Numbered from the stretch's first letter, positions 48,452-59,524 are shown. The stretch is DNA of 64,000 nucleotides from Akkermansiaceae bacterium (GCA_019634595.1 JAHCBC010000004.1:434001-498000), one strand, 5' to 3'. The notes: generated from the letters alone by a model not told the origin. Program-made: numbers and translations.

Positions 48452-49252
48452 ATGATCCGCAACCTGATCCCCGGCACCCTGGCCCTGAGCCTGATCGCCA
48501 CCGCCTTCGCCCAGCCTGCCTCCCCCGCCGCTCCGGCCACCCCGGAAGAAGCACCGAAGCCGGCCGTGGATCCCGCCGCACTCAAAAAGGACTCCTCTTA
48601 TTTCCTCGGCTTCAGCAGCGGCAAGCAGTTCGCCGGGCACGGCCTGACCGCCGCGGACGTCGATACGGAAGCTTTCGTGAAGGGCTTGCTCGCCTCGTTT
48701 GATTCGAAGAGCGAGATCGATGAGGAGAAGTTCAAGAACACCATGCAGTCGCTGGGCGACGTGCTACAGGAGCGCGAGAAGGTCAAGGCGACCGCAAACC
48801 TGGAAGCCGGCAAAAAGTTCCTCGAAGAGAACGGCAAGCGCGAAGGTGTGACCACCACCAAGAGCGGCCTCCAGTATGAAGTGCTGGCAAAGGGCGGCAG
48901 CGAGAAATACGTGGCTCCCAAGGAAGGCGACGACAGCGAGAAGCAGTTCCAGGTGAACTATAAGGGCAGCCTCATCGACGGCACCGAGTTCGACGCATCC
49001 CCTGCCGGTGAAACCGTGCCGATGACCCTCGGCGTGATCGACGGCTTCAAGGAAGCCCTCACCACCATGCCCGTCGGCGCGAAGTGGAAACTCTTCATCC
49101 CGAGCGAACTGGCCTACGGCGAGCAGCGCCAGGGTGCGGACATCGCTCCCAACAGCGTGCTCATTTTCGAACTGGAACTGGTGAAGATCGAGGACGCACC
49201 CGCCGCTCCGGCCGGGGGCTTCCCGATCCCGATCCCCGGACAAGGCGAGTGA
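48452..49252 (+). CDS. FKBP-type peptidyl-prolyl isomerase, exported
   Basis: 266 residues from ATG 48452. A signal peptide (LIPGTLALSLIATAFA) is followed by a Pro/Ala-rich segment, a helical dimerisation region like FkpA/Mip (about 45-140), and one FKBP domain at the C-terminus (VNYKGSLIDGTEFDAS; PVGAKWKLFIPSELAYGEQ; IELELVKIE-type end). It works as a periplasmic chaperone and prolyl isomerase. Related to but not a copy of the triple-FKBP protein. Two hairpins follow. Confidence 0.92.
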   Translation: MIRNLIPGTLALSLIATAFAQPASPAAPATPEEAPKPAVDPAALKKDSSYFLGFSSGKQFAGHGLTAADVDTEAFVKGLLASFDSKSEIDEEKFKNTMQSLGDVLQEREKVKATANLEAGKKFLEENGKREGVTTTKSGLQYEVLAKGGSEKYVAPKEGDDSEKQFQVNYKGSLIDGTEFDASPAGETVPMTLGVIDGFKEALTTMPVGAKWKLFIPSELAYGEQRQGADIAPNSVLIFELELVKIEDAPAAPAGGFPIPIPGQGE

Positions 49253-49268
49253 TCCCCTCAAACAAAGC

Positions 49269-49325
49269 GGCTCCGGGCATCCAGCCCGGAGCCTGACCGG
49301 TGAGGCCCGTTGCATGCGGGCCTCA
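49269..49325. terminator. tandem hairpins between convergent FKBP and DUF1501 genes
   Basis: Perfect 10-bp stem at 49269-49293 (GGCTCCGGGC / GCCCGGAGCC) and perfect 9-bp stem at 49301-49325 (TGAGGCCCG / CGGGCCTCA). They sit between two stops 82 bp apart. No U-tract follows either on either strand, so they may act as bidirectional barriers or with Rho. Confidence 0.6.
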
Positions 49326-49333
49326 TGCCGTTT

Positions 49334-50784
<1,451 letters not shown>

Positions 50785-50788
<4 letters not shown>

Positions 50789-53700
50789 GGCAGGTAGAAG
50801 AATTCGTTCGAGTTGATGAGGGTGTGGAACAGGTCCGCGAGGGCTTCCAGTTTCGGAGAACTGCGGGTCTTCGAGGCAGGCACGCCGCTGGACTTCTCCC
50901 AGCCAAAGGTCGGCTTGTAGGTGTCTGTCAGGGTGTCCGCGTTCAGTTCAAAGAGACGCTCCGGGGCGTTCATCGGCTTTGATGCGGCAAGCTGGCTGGC
51001 ATCGAGCAGCTTGTTGGTCAGCGAAACGGTCGCCATCGTGCCGCTCCAGAGGTGCTTGTCGGTGGAGTCACGGCCACCGATGATCAGCCTGCGCTCCGCA
51101 TTCACATATCCGTTCCCGATGCCGTGCGGAACCGTGACAGATACCAACTTCGCATTCGGATCCGCGAGGTTGAGCGCGTGGAAGGTGACGGAACCACCGA
51201 AGGTCTTGCCCTCCATCGGGCGGTTGCTGACCACCGCCGCGACGTAGTAGGGGGTGCGGTCGGGGACAATGATGGTGGACGGCAGCACCTCGCGGACGAG
51301 GGAACCCTGGAAGTCATCCCCGGTGATCTCGAAGACGAGGTGGTTCGGCTTGTGGCGGGAGGTCTTGCCGGTGAGGCCGAGCGACCAGCCCTTCGTGGCG
51401 AGGTCGCCGTTCCAGCGGGAGGCGATGGTGCGGACGGAGGCGTCCGGGAAGACGGAGTCCACATTCACCACGGCCTCCACCGTGAACTCCGGAGACTCCG
51501 GAGCGGCGGGAGACACGCGCACTTTTTCGAAGGTCGTGCCAGACCGGAAGGTGATCGCCTTGGCCGGAGCCAGGAAGTGCTTGTTGAAATGTGGTGCCGC
51601 ATCGACCACCGGATTGGTCACCTCCGGAGCAGCCTCGACCGGCCTGTCTTTCGCAATGACCTCCTGCTGGTGCTTGAGGAAACCGACCACGCCATCCACC
51701 TCTTCCTTGGTGCCAGGACGGGAGTAGGCCAGGCGGATCGCTTCCGCGGCGGCTGCTTTCTCGTCGTTGTTGGCCTCCTTGAGCACCCGTGCGGCCATCA
51801 CGCGGGCACGCTGGAGCGGCCACTCGCCATTGATCATGACCAGGCTCTGGAGCGCGGTGGTGGTGGTCTCGCGCTTCGCCATGCTGAAGAAGCCGGGGGA
51901 CGCATCGAACCGCGTCATGAACTCATCCGGGGAATTCCGCCGCTTGCGGGTGAAGACGGAGCGCACCGGTTCGCTGGCATCCACGCCGGGGCCTGAGATC
52001 TGGTCCTTCAGCTCGCCGCTCAGCATCAGCAGCGTGTCCCGTGTCTGTTCCGCGTCCAGGCGGAGCGGGTTCATGCGCCACAGCAACTTGTTCGCCGGAT
52101 CGACCTGGTTGGTCAACTCGGTCGGCTGCACCAGCGAACTCTGGCGGTAGGCCTCCGAGGTGAGGATCAGGCGGTGGAGTTTCTTGAAGCTCCAGCCGTT
52201 CGCCAGGAACTCGCCCGTCAGCCAGTCCAGCAACTCAGGATTCGAAGGAGCAGTGCCCAGCTTGCCGAAATCGCTGGTGTTCTCCGCCAGCGCCCTGCCG
52301 AAGTGGAATTGCCAGACGCGGTTGACGATGACGCGGGTGGAAAGCGGGTTGGTGGGATCCGTGATCCAGTCCGCCAGCGCGGTCCGGCGTCCGGAGGAGT
52401 TCCGCTCTGCAAGCGGCTTCACATCCAGTTCATCCGGCTTGAGGATGGTGAGGAAACCCGGCCTCACATCGGTGTCGCCGCGGCGGGATTTCAGGATCGT
52501 CGGAGGCGATGTCACGCCCACATCCGTCGCCACGAAGGCATAGGGCAACGGCTTCGGCTTCGTCTCTTCGAACGGCTTCATCGCCTCGATGACCGGGTCC
52601 GGTTTCTGCCGCAGCTTCGCCAGGGTCTTGTTCTGGTCCACCATCACCTGGCGCTCGACGAGGTAGTTGATCTGCTTTTCGTAAGGCGTGCGCTGGTCGT
52701 CGGGCTTGGCGACCATGGCCTTCACCTCCTCCGGGAACATCTCCGTGGCCTTGCGGCGGGCGTTGTCCAGAGCGGGCTGGATGAGCGCGTCGTAGGCCTC
52801 CCGCGCTTCCTTGGAAGTTTCCTCCCACGCCTTCATCTGCTCCGCATGGGCGGCCTTTTGCTCCGGGGTGGCCAAGGCCACATCCTCCCGCCACTGCACG
52901 CCGGTGAAGAACGACTTCAAGCGGTAGTAGTCCTTCTGCAGGATGGGGTCGAACTTATGGTCATGGCAGCGTGCGCAAGCGAAGCTGAGGCCGAGGAAAA
53001 GCTCGCCGGTCACGTCCGTCATCTCGTTCACCATCAGCTCGCGCTGCCCCTCGGCATCGCGCTGGTTCCACTCATAGATGCCGTGGCGGAGGAAAGCGGT
53101 GCCAATGAGCACGTTGGGATCGTCCGGGTTGATCTCATCCCCGGCCAGTTGCTCGCGGACGAACTGATTGTAGGGCTTGTCGTCGTTGAATGACTTGATG
53201 ACGTAGTCCCGGTAGGGCCACGCGTTCGGACGGTAGGCGTCCTCGCGGTAGCCGTCGGACTCCGCATAGCGGGCCAGGTCCAGCCAGTGCTGGCCCCAGC
53301 GGATGCCGTAGCGCGGGCTGGCCAGCAGCTCGTCCACCAGCCGCTCATAGGCGTCCGGGCGCTTGTCATCCAGGAATGCCTGCACCTGTGCGGGTGTCGG
53401 TGGCAGCCCGTGGAGGTTATAGTAAAGTCGGCGCACCATCTCCAGGCGGCTGGCCTGGGGTGCCTGTGGCAGACCTTTTTCCTTCAGTCCGGTGGTGATG
53501 AAATTATCAATCGGGTTGGCAACACGCGCATCACCGGCGGCGGGCGGCGTGACCTTCTTCAGCGGCTGGAACGCCCACCAGCCCTTTTCCTCCTCCGTGA
53601 ACTCACCGGGCTTCTTCGCCTGCACGATCTCCGCCTTCGGCCATGGGGCGCCCATGTCGATCCACTTGCGGATGTCCTCGATCTGGCTGTCGGGCAGCTT

Positions 53701-54021
53701 CTTGTCCTTCGGCGGCATCTGGAGGTCCTTGTCCTCATAGGTGACCGCCTTGTAGAGATGGGACGCCATGGCATCGCCGGGGATCACCGCAGGGCCGCCT
53801 TCGCCTCCCTGCAGGATGTAGCCCAGGTTATCCATGCGCAGGCCGCCCTTCTGCTTTTCCTCGCCATGGCAGTCGTAGCAGCTCTCCGCGAAGACCGGAC
53901 GGATCTTCGTTTCGAAGAACTTCAGCGCCTCGGCATTCTCCGCGGTGGCATGGAGCATCCCCGGCAAGGACAACAGTCCGAGCAGCAGGAACTTCGTGCT
54001 GGGTTTACACAGGAAGGTCAT
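50785..54021 (-). CDS. PSCyt1/DUF1549/DUF1553 cytochrome-containing protein
   Basis: 1078 residues from ATG 54021. A signal peptide (FLLLGLLSLPGMLHA) is followed by a Planctomycete cytochrome C domain with haem motif CYDCH (about 48-52) and MPPKDKKLP. DUF1549 lies at about 150-355 (RRLYYNLHGLPPTPAQ; RWGQHWLDLARYAESDGYRED). DUF1553 lies at about 520-790 (NRVWQFHFGRALAENTSDFG; TTTTALQSLVMINGE). A LamG-like beta-sandwich is at about 840-1040. It is probably an extracytoplasmic, haem-containing enzyme for polysaccharides. Co-transcribed with DUF1501. An antisense ORF reading upstream of 54021 was rejected. Confidence 0.92.
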
Positions 54022-54048
54022 TTCAACCAAACTAGTCGAAACCGTTCC

Positions 54049-54081
54049 GTTTTTGGACAAAAAAGATTTCCGTCCAAAAAC
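54049..54081. promoter_or_regulatory. 10-bp inverted repeat in the divergent promoter
   Basis: GTTTTTGGAC at 54049-54058 and GTCCAAAAAC at 54072-54081, perfectly inverted with a 13-bp spacer. It lies 28 bp upstream of the DUF1553 start and 58 bp upstream of the sigma factor start. It has the form of a dimeric regulator's operator or a leader hairpin. No regulator is encoded nearby other than the ECF sigma factor. Confidence 0.5.
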
Positions 54082-54138
54082 CCGCCGATCTTCACTTCTT
54101 TTGACAGAATCCCTGATTTCCAGCGGTGGAATGACCCG

Positions 54139-54669
54139 ATGAGCGAAGACCCCAGCACCGACTTCCTGACCCTGCTGGCCCGGCATGACCGGGCCCTCTC
54201 GCTCTATGTCTATGGCCTGGTTTCCGCGCAGGCGGATGCGGACGATATCCTGCAACAGACGAAGATGGTCATGTGGAAGAGTTTTTCCCAGTTCGAGCCG
54301 GGTACCAACTTCATCGCCTGGGCGCGGAAGATCGCCTTCCACCAGATCCTCGGCTACCGCCGTCAGGCAAAACGCGCCCACCTCCCCCTGAGTGAAGAGA
54401 TGCTCGAACAGATCGGCCATGAGGTGGCGAAACTCTCCGACCACGGACAGGCCAGGCGCGAGGCACTGGAGTCCTGCCTTCACAAACTGCCGGTGGAGCA
54501 CCGCCGGATCCTGCTGATGCGCTATTTCGAGGATCTGGAGGTTGACCAGATCGCCGAACGGGTCGATAGCACCGCCGGCGCCGTCTATCGTGCGCTCAGC
54601 CGCCTGCGCTTCACCTTGCTGGAGTGTGTCGAAAACCGTCTGAAAAACGAAGAATCCGCCCTGTCATGA
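54139..54669 (+). CDS. ECF-type RNA polymerase sigma factor
   Basis: 176 residues from ATG 54139. Sigma-70 region 2 (LSLYVYGLVSAQADADDILQQ; MWKSFSQFEPGTNFIAWARKIA) and region 4 (LPVEHRRILLMRYFEDLEVDQIAERVDSTAGAVY) are present, with no regions 1 or 3. It resembles the Planctomycetes/Verrucomicrobia-type ECF families that occur beside FecR-like proteins. Its stop overlaps the next gene's ATG. TTGACA at 54101-54106 lies upstream but lacks a good -10 partner. Confidence 0.93.
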   Translation: MSEDPSTDFLTLLARHDRALSLYVYGLVSAQADADDILQQTKMVMWKSFSQFEPGTNFIAWARKIAFHQILGYRRQAKRAHLPLSEEMLEQIGHEVAKLSDHGQARREALESCLHKLPVEHRRILLMRYFEDLEVDQIAERVDSTAGAVYRALSRLRFTLLECVENRLKNEESALS

Positions 54670-56135
54670 ACTCCGGAGATGCCAAACGCTGGGAACTGAT
54701 CGAGCGCTGCGAACGCGCCCGGGACGGGAAATTGTCCCCGGATGAGGAGACGGAACTGGATGCACTGCTAAGGGAGGATCCGGAAATGCGCGCCCTTTTC
54801 GCACGCTCCCTGTTTCTTGACGCGGAGTTGCGGCACGACCCGCGCCTGGTCAGGGATCTGGCTTCGGAGGAAGCCACAACCGCCAATGTGGTGCCGTTCA
54901 GGCGGACCAACGCGGTTGTCCCCCTCGCCCTCTTCGCCGCCGCCGCCTGCGTGATGATCACCGTAGGCATCCGCACTTTCGTGAAAGATGGTCCTTCCTC
55001 CCCTGTCACGGAGATGGTCCCGACGGTGGCCTCCATCACCAAGTCCCAGGGTTGCCGCTGGGGTGGCAGCACCCTCCCCACCGCGGAGGGATCCCGGATT
55101 TCCGCCGGCACCTTCGAACTCGCGGAAGGCCTTGCCACACTCAAATTCGACAGCGGCGCGGAGGTGGTCCTGGAGGCCCCCGCCACCCTCGAGATCATCG
55201 ACGCCATGAACTGCCGCCTGGTGCGTGGCACCATCGTCGCGGATGTGCCGAAGGAAGCGATCGGTTTCACCGTCGATACCAAGGACGCGAAGGTCGTGGA
55301 CCTTGGCACCCGCTTCGGCGTGAGTGCGGATGACGATGGCAAATACCTCGTCCATGTGATCGAGGGTCTGGTCGAGGTCGGCCACAAGGGTGAGAAGGGC
55401 ATGAAGCAGGTCACGCCGGAAAGGGCGCTCGACCGCGGACTGCTCAAGAAAAAGCTCAACCCATCCTCCGTGGATGATGACGAAACGAACCGCTGGCAGC
55501 CCGATGTGATCGTGAGCGACCACCAGGGCTGGCAGACCATTTCCACCAACTACGGCAATGGCCGGGATGCTTTCATCCAGTCCACCAAGGAGCCGAAGAA
55601 CTATGGCGGCGAGCCTTTCATGCGGGTGAAGAACACCACCCACCAGGAAGACCTGATCCGCAAGGGATACGCCGCCTTCGATCTGTCGAAGTTCGATCTC
55701 GATAAGGTCGAAGACGCGGAGTTCAGCCTGAACGTGGAGCCGAGCGACCTCGGCTTCGCAACGCTGGTTCCGGACAGTGTCTTCCATGTCTATGGCCTGA
55801 CCGATGAGACGGGCGACAGCTGGGAGGAAAAGGGCATCACCTGGCAGAATGCTCCCGCGATGAACGGCGACGAGAAGCTCCGCCACCTGCCGGATACGGC
55901 AAAGGTCGTCCCGCTCGGCAGCTTCGAACTGGCACAGGGAACCAGCCGCGCCACCTGCACCATCAAAGGATCCGCGTTGGTCGATTTCCTGAAAGCGGAT
56001 ACCAACGGCACCGCCACCATCATCATCTGCCGGGAAACGGATGAGACGGCGAAAAACGGCTTCGTCCATGCCTTCGCCACCCGTGAGAACCGCAGCAACA
56101 CGCCCCCCCTGCTGCGTGTGAAGCTGCGGGAGTGA
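54666..56135 (+). CDS. FecR-domain transmembrane protein with C-terminal DNRLRE-like domain
   Basis: 489 residues. The cytoplasmic N-terminus (KLSPDEETELDALLREDPEMR) looks like the anti-sigma zinc-free helical domain. A transmembrane helix lies at about 78-98 (VVPLALFAAAACVMITVGI). The FecR beta-domain follows (GTFELAEGLATLKFDSGAEVVLEAP; GFTVDTKDAKVVDLGTRFGV). The C-terminal ~170 residues resemble the DNRLRE/CBM96-type carbohydrate-binding fold (AFDLSKFDLDKVEDAEFSL). It likely senses a glycan and controls the ECF sigma factor, to which it is translationally coupled. Confidence 0.9.
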   Translation: MNSGDAKRWELIERCERARDGKLSPDEETELDALLREDPEMRALFARSLFLDAELRHDPRLVRDLASEEATTANVVPFRRTNAVVPLALFAAAACVMITVGIRTFVKDGPSSPVTEMVPTVASITKSQGCRWGGSTLPTAEGSRISAGTFELAEGLATLKFDSGAEVVLEAPATLEIIDAMNCRLVRGTIVADVPKEAIGFTVDTKDAKVVDLGTRFGVSADDDGKYLVHVIEGLVEVGHKGEKGMKQVTPERALDRGLLKKKLNPSSVDDDETNRWQPDVIVSDHQGWQTISTNYGNGRDAFIQSTKEPKNYGGEPFMRVKNTTHQEDLIRKGYAAFDLSKFDLDKVEDAEFSLNVEPSDLGFATLVPDSVFHVYGLTDETGDSWEEKGITWQNAPAMNGDEKLRHLPDTAKVVPLGSFELAQGTSRATCTIKGSALVDFLKADTNGTATIIICRETDETAKNGFVHAFATRENRSNTPPLLRVKLRE

Positions 56136-56178
56136 GGGGGGGGGAGGAGCGATCGATATGACCGACCGGTGCAACCGC

Positions 56179-56339
56179 GTAAGGAGGGTGGACACTCTTG
56201 TCCACCGGCGGCATTGGCGAATAAAGTGAAGGGTGGATCGATCCCGGAATGCCTTTCCTACGGGTTCCCGTTGCAGCCGGTGGACAGGAATGGGAGCGCA
56301 GCGGACATAGCGGCTTGCCGCTCTGTCCACCCTCCTTAC
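56179..56339 (+). repeat. hairpin repeat element, copy C (arms exchanged)
   Basis: Third copy. It has the same terminal GTAAGGAGGG / CCCTCCTTAC, and the core (GGATCGATCCC, GGGTTCCCGTTGCAGCC) is in the same orientation as copies A and B. Here the short arm is on the left (GGACACTCTTGTCC) and the long arm, with GCGGCTTGCCGC, is on the right. The right end lies 9 bp before a methyltransferase ATG, so the element may be transcribed as its leader. Confidence 0.8.
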
Positions 56340-56348
56340 TGTTTTCCG

Positions 56349-57104
56349 ATGACATCCTCCTCCACGCAGCGTTTCTCCGACCGGGTGGAAAACTACGTCC
56401 GTTACCGGCCCGGCTACCCGGCGGAAGTGGTGGATCTGCTCGTCAGGGAGGCGAATCTGACCCCGGCATCCCGGGTGGCGGACATCGGCTCCGGCACCGG
56501 CATTTCCGCTGAAATGCTCCTCAAGGCGGGTGTCCCCGTCACGGGCGTGGAACCGAACGCGCCGATGCGGGAGGCAGCGGAGCGACTGCTGGCAGGCTAT
56601 TCCGGCTTCACCAGCGTGGATGGCACCGCTCAGGCCACCACCCTGCCGGACGGGAGCGTGGATCTCATCCTCGCGGCGCAGGCGTTCCACTGGTTCGCCG
56701 AGGCGGAAACGCGGGCCGAGTTTTCCCGCATCCTGAAGCCCGGTGGCCTCATCGCGCTGCTGTGGAACGTGCGGCAGGTGGACACCAACCCTTTCCTGCG
56801 GGATTACGAGGCGCTGTTGCTGGAGTATGGCACCGACTACAACACAGTGCGCCATGAGACCATCGACAGCCGCGTGCTGGGCGGGTTCTTCACGGAAGGC
56901 TTTGCGATCCATACCTTCGCCAACCGGCAGGTGTTCGGCTACGACAGCCTCCGGGGCCGCCTGCTTTCCTCCTCCTATGCCCCCGCACCGGGACAACCCC
57001 GACATGAGGAAATGATCGCGGAACTGGAGCGCATCTTCGCCCTCCACCAGCAGGACGGCACCGTGAGCATCGACTACATCACGGAGGTCTATCTCGGTTG
57101 TTAG
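56349..57104 (+). CDS. class I SAM-dependent methyltransferase
   Basis: 251 residues from ATG 56349. The SAM-binding motif VADIGSGTGISAEMLL is at about 38-53, followed by VTGVEPNAPMREAAE (acidic motif), DLILAAQAFHWF (motif IV) and ILKPGGLIALLW (motif V). It is a UbiE/Coq5-like or small-molecule methyltransferase with no specific substrate visible. The upstream open frame runs into repeat copy C, so I start at the ATG after it. Confidence 0.92.
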   Translation: MTSSSTQRFSDRVENYVRYRPGYPAEVVDLLVREANLTPASRVADIGSGTGISAEMLLKAGVPVTGVEPNAPMREAAERLLAGYSGFTSVDGTAQATTLPDGSVDLILAAQAFHWFAEAETRAEFSRILKPGGLIALLWNVRQVDTNPFLRDYEALLLEYGTDYNTVRHETIDSRVLGGFFTEGFAIHTFANRQVFGYDSLRGRLLSSSYAPAPGQPRHEEMIAELERIFALHQQDGTVSIDYITEVYLGC

Positions 57105-57157
57105 GAAATACACGGCTACGGCAGACAAATCTTCCCCTCCCGCGCGTCCCACCGATA

Positions 57158-57676
57158 ATGGCAGGCGCGAAGCGGAAACCCTCACCCGAAGAACTGGAGC
57201 GGATCTACGAAGATCACGCCGCCGCGATGTTCGCCCATGCGATGTCCCTGCTGCGGGATGAGGCCGCCGCGCGTGACATCCTGCAGGACCTTTTCCTGAA
57301 GCTCGCCGGAGGCCGTGCGGATCCCTCCATGATGGAGAACCAGCGGTCCTACCTGCTGAGGATGGTCCACCATGCCGCGGTCGATCTCATGCGGCGGAAC
57401 ACGGTCCGCGCCGACCACGCCGCGAAGGGACAGGGCGACCTGCTCCAGTCTTGCGCGGATCCGGACCGGGAGGCCTTCCGCCAAAGGCTGGAGGAAGCGC
57501 TGGCAGGCCTGCCCCCGGAGCAGCGGGAGGTGGTCGTGCTGAAGCTCTGGCAAGAGCGCACCTTCGAGGAAATCTCCACCATCTGCGGCATCCCCATGAA
57601 CACCGCCGCCAGCCGCTACCGCTACGCCTTAGACAAACTCCGCAACCTCCTGCGTCCCCTGTATGAAGAGCTTTGA
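57158..57676 (+). CDS. ECF-type RNA polymerase sigma factor (second)
   Basis: 172 residues from ATG 57158. Region 2 (YEDHAAAMFAHAMSLLRDEAAARDILQDLFL) and region 4 (LPPEQREVVVLKLWQERTFEEISTICGIPMNTAASRYRYAL) are clear. It is only distantly like the sigma factor at 54139. The stop overlaps the following small membrane gene by 14 bp, so the pair is probably sigma/anti-sigma. Confidence 0.93.
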   Translation: MAGAKRKPSPEELERIYEDHAAAMFAHAMSLLRDEAAARDILQDLFLKLAGGRADPSMMENQRSYLLRMVHHAAVDLMRRNTVRADHAAKGQGDLLQSCADPDREAFRQRLEEALAGLPPEQREVVVLKLWQERTFEEISTICGIPMNTAASRYRYALDKLRNLLRPLYEEL

Positions 57677-57971
57677 TCCCATGAACGCCGGCGGTGACAA
57701 CGAAATCGAAAGACAGCTTCTGGAAATGAAACCCCGTCCCCTGCCCGCGCACTGGAAGGCGATGATCCTGCCCGCCCCCGTGGCGGTGCCATGGTTGCCG
57801 AAACCCTTCCTCGCCGGTCTCTGCGTCTGCTGGGCCGCCACCCTCACCTTCATCCTGATGGCTCCCCCGGTGGAGCGAATGGAGGGGCCGGTGCTGCGGC
57901 CAGCATTCGACACTCCGCCGCCTCCGATGGATCTGCTCGGACAAAACACAACCCGACAAACCGATCCATGA
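57663..57971 (+). CDS. short single-pass membrane protein, candidate anti-sigma factor
   Basis: 102 residues. The N-terminal cytoplasmic region (EIERQLLEMKPRPLPAHW) is followed by one transmembrane helix (FLAGLCVCWAATLTFILMAP) and a short periplasmic tail. No zinc-binding HCC motif. Position between an ECF sigma factor and a membrane-anchored protein and the overlaps on both sides suggest an anti-sigma role; this is an inference from context. ATG 57681 is an alternative start. Confidence 0.6.
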   Translation: MKSFDPMNAGGDNEIERQLLEMKPRPLPAHWKAMILPAPVAVPWLPKPFLAGLCVCWAATLTFILMAPPVERMEGPVLRPAFDTPPPPMDLLGQNTTRQTDP

Positions 57972-59374
57972 AAACCCTGCTCGCCCGGAAGTGGTTCCGC
58001 CGCCTCTGCCAAACCCTGCTCGCCCTGGCCACCCTGCTGGTGCTCACCTACGCCGCCGCCAACTGGCACGGAGCCAACATGAGGCGCGATGCCATCCAGA
58101 GGATGAAGGCGGAAGGCCATCCCACCCGCCTCGTGGACATGATCCTCCCGATGCCACCGGATGGGGAAAACTTCGCGATGATCCCCCTGCTCGCGGAGGC
58201 CCGGAGCCAGTCGCTGACCGAAAATCCAAATATCCCCCATGCTCCCGATTCCGCCCTCGCCCGCATCAGTCAGGTGAAACTGAGGAAGGGTGGAAGCAAG
58301 AACCGCTTCTTCCGCCATGATGACCGGAGCCTGAAGGATCTGAAAAAATCCCTGGGCCTGACAGCGGAGCCTGCCACCAACCTCGCCACCTTTGAAAAGA
58401 CCCTGGCCGGAGTCCTGCCGGAACTCCGGGCCGGACTGGATCGCCCGGAGACGGCCTCCCCTACTCTGGCGATGTTGTGCCAACTGGAGGAACCCAACGT
58501 CAGCTTCGGCCTGTCCTTCCGGCTGATCAACGTGGTGGGCGCCCTCACCCTGCGGGCGGAACTCGCGCTCGAAGCCAACCGTCCGGAGATCGCCCTGGAG
58601 AGCATGCTGATCTGCCTGCGCCTGATGGAGACCATGGCGTCCGACCAGTTGATGACGTCCGTCCTGTTGCGCGGCGCTGCGTTCCAACGGACCCAACCCA
58701 CGCTGGCGAAATGCCTGGAGAGAGGAGGCTGGGATGCTGCCGGAATCAATGCCATCCGCTCACGGTTGGCCCGCTGGAACCCCACCGCGGAATACCGCAG
58801 GGCGCTGGAACTGGAGATCACCGCCACCTTCCCGATGTTTGATTCCTACAAAAAAGGCCAGCCATCCGGATACGTGCTCTTACCGGGACATCGGAATGCC
58901 TTTTCCTCCTTCCCCGGTTTGATCCCACGAGGATGGTTCGACCGCAGCGCCGCCATGGTGGTCGCCCGTGAACTCGACCTGAAAAGGGATTTGCTGAGAA
59001 CGGGGAGCCTCAGAGACTGGCTGGAAGTCTGTGACCGCTACGCCGCCACCACACCTGGCCCGTCATTCTTCAACCATCCGGCGGTGGAGTGGGACTTCGC
59101 CAGGCAGTGCCGGATGGCCACCGACCTGACCATCCAGATCCATCTGGCGATGCTCGCCTGTGACCTGGAGCTTCACCGGCTGGAGCACGGAAGCTACCCG
59201 TCCACGCTGGCGGAATTTTCCGGCGAATCGAAGATCGACCCGCTGACACGTGAACCTTTCCACTACCGGATGGAGGCAGCGCAACCCGTCATCTACTCCG
59301 TGGGAACGGATCTGAAGGACGACGGCGGCGTGCCTTGGAAGGGAGGCAAGCCCTCCTCCGATGTGGTCTGGTAA
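57968..59374 (+). CDS. hypothetical membrane-anchored protein with pseudopilin-like C-terminus
   Basis: 468 residues from ATG 57968. One N-terminal transmembrane helix (LALATLLVLTYAAANW) precedes a mostly helical extracytoplasmic domain (LTLRAELALEANRPEIALESM). The C-terminus (YPSTLAEFSGESKIDPLTREPFHYR, then YSVGTDLKDDGG) resembles the C-terminal region of type II secretion pseudopilins such as GspG. The family is not recognised. Its ATG overlaps the previous stop by 4 bp, so it belongs to the ECF sigma operon and may be the signal input or output. Confidence 0.7.
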   Translation: MKTLLARKWFRRLCQTLLALATLLVLTYAAANWHGANMRRDAIQRMKAEGHPTRLVDMILPMPPDGENFAMIPLLAEARSQSLTENPNIPHAPDSALARISQVKLRKGGSKNRFFRHDDRSLKDLKKSLGLTAEPATNLATFEKTLAGVLPELRAGLDRPETASPTLAMLCQLEEPNVSFGLSFRLINVVGALTLRAELALEANRPEIALESMLICLRLMETMASDQLMTSVLLRGAAFQRTQPTLAKCLERGGWDAAGINAIRSRLARWNPTAEYRRALELEITATFPMFDSYKKGQPSGYVLLPGHRNAFSSFPGLIPRGWFDRSAAMVVARELDLKRDLLRTGSLRDWLEVCDRYAATTPGPSFFNHPAVEWDFARQCRMATDLTIQIHLAMLACDLELHRLEHGSYPSTLAEFSGESKIDPLTREPFHYRMEAAQPVIYSVGTDLKDDGGVPWKGGKPSSDVVW

Positions 59375-59380
59375 TGGAAC

Positions 59381-59524
59381 GTAGCGGAACGGCTGCGCCG
59401 TTACGGTTGGGTGGATGCCTGCCACCTGCCGGGGCAGCCCTCATCATGCTCTCCCTCCGATAACAAACCTCCTCGCGGGATCGTGGCCGCTTTCCCAGCC
59501 GTCGTGGCTGAGCCACGCCACTAC
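59381..59524. repeat. inverted pair of REP-like palindromes (upstream of opgG)
   Basis: Same family as the pair at 48220-48375. The first unit, 59381-59415, starts GTAGCGG with hairpin AACGGC-TGC-GCCGTT and ends GGTTGGGTGGA. The second, 59496-59524, is opposite in orientation with hairpin CGTGGC-TGA-GCCACG. They are separated by about 80 bp. The gap otherwise holds no gene. Confidence 0.75.

Noticed and set aside
53287..54138. in-frame upstream extension of the ECF sigma factor to 53287
   Set aside because: It is antisense to the DUF1553 gene; the family N-terminus begins near ATG 54139.
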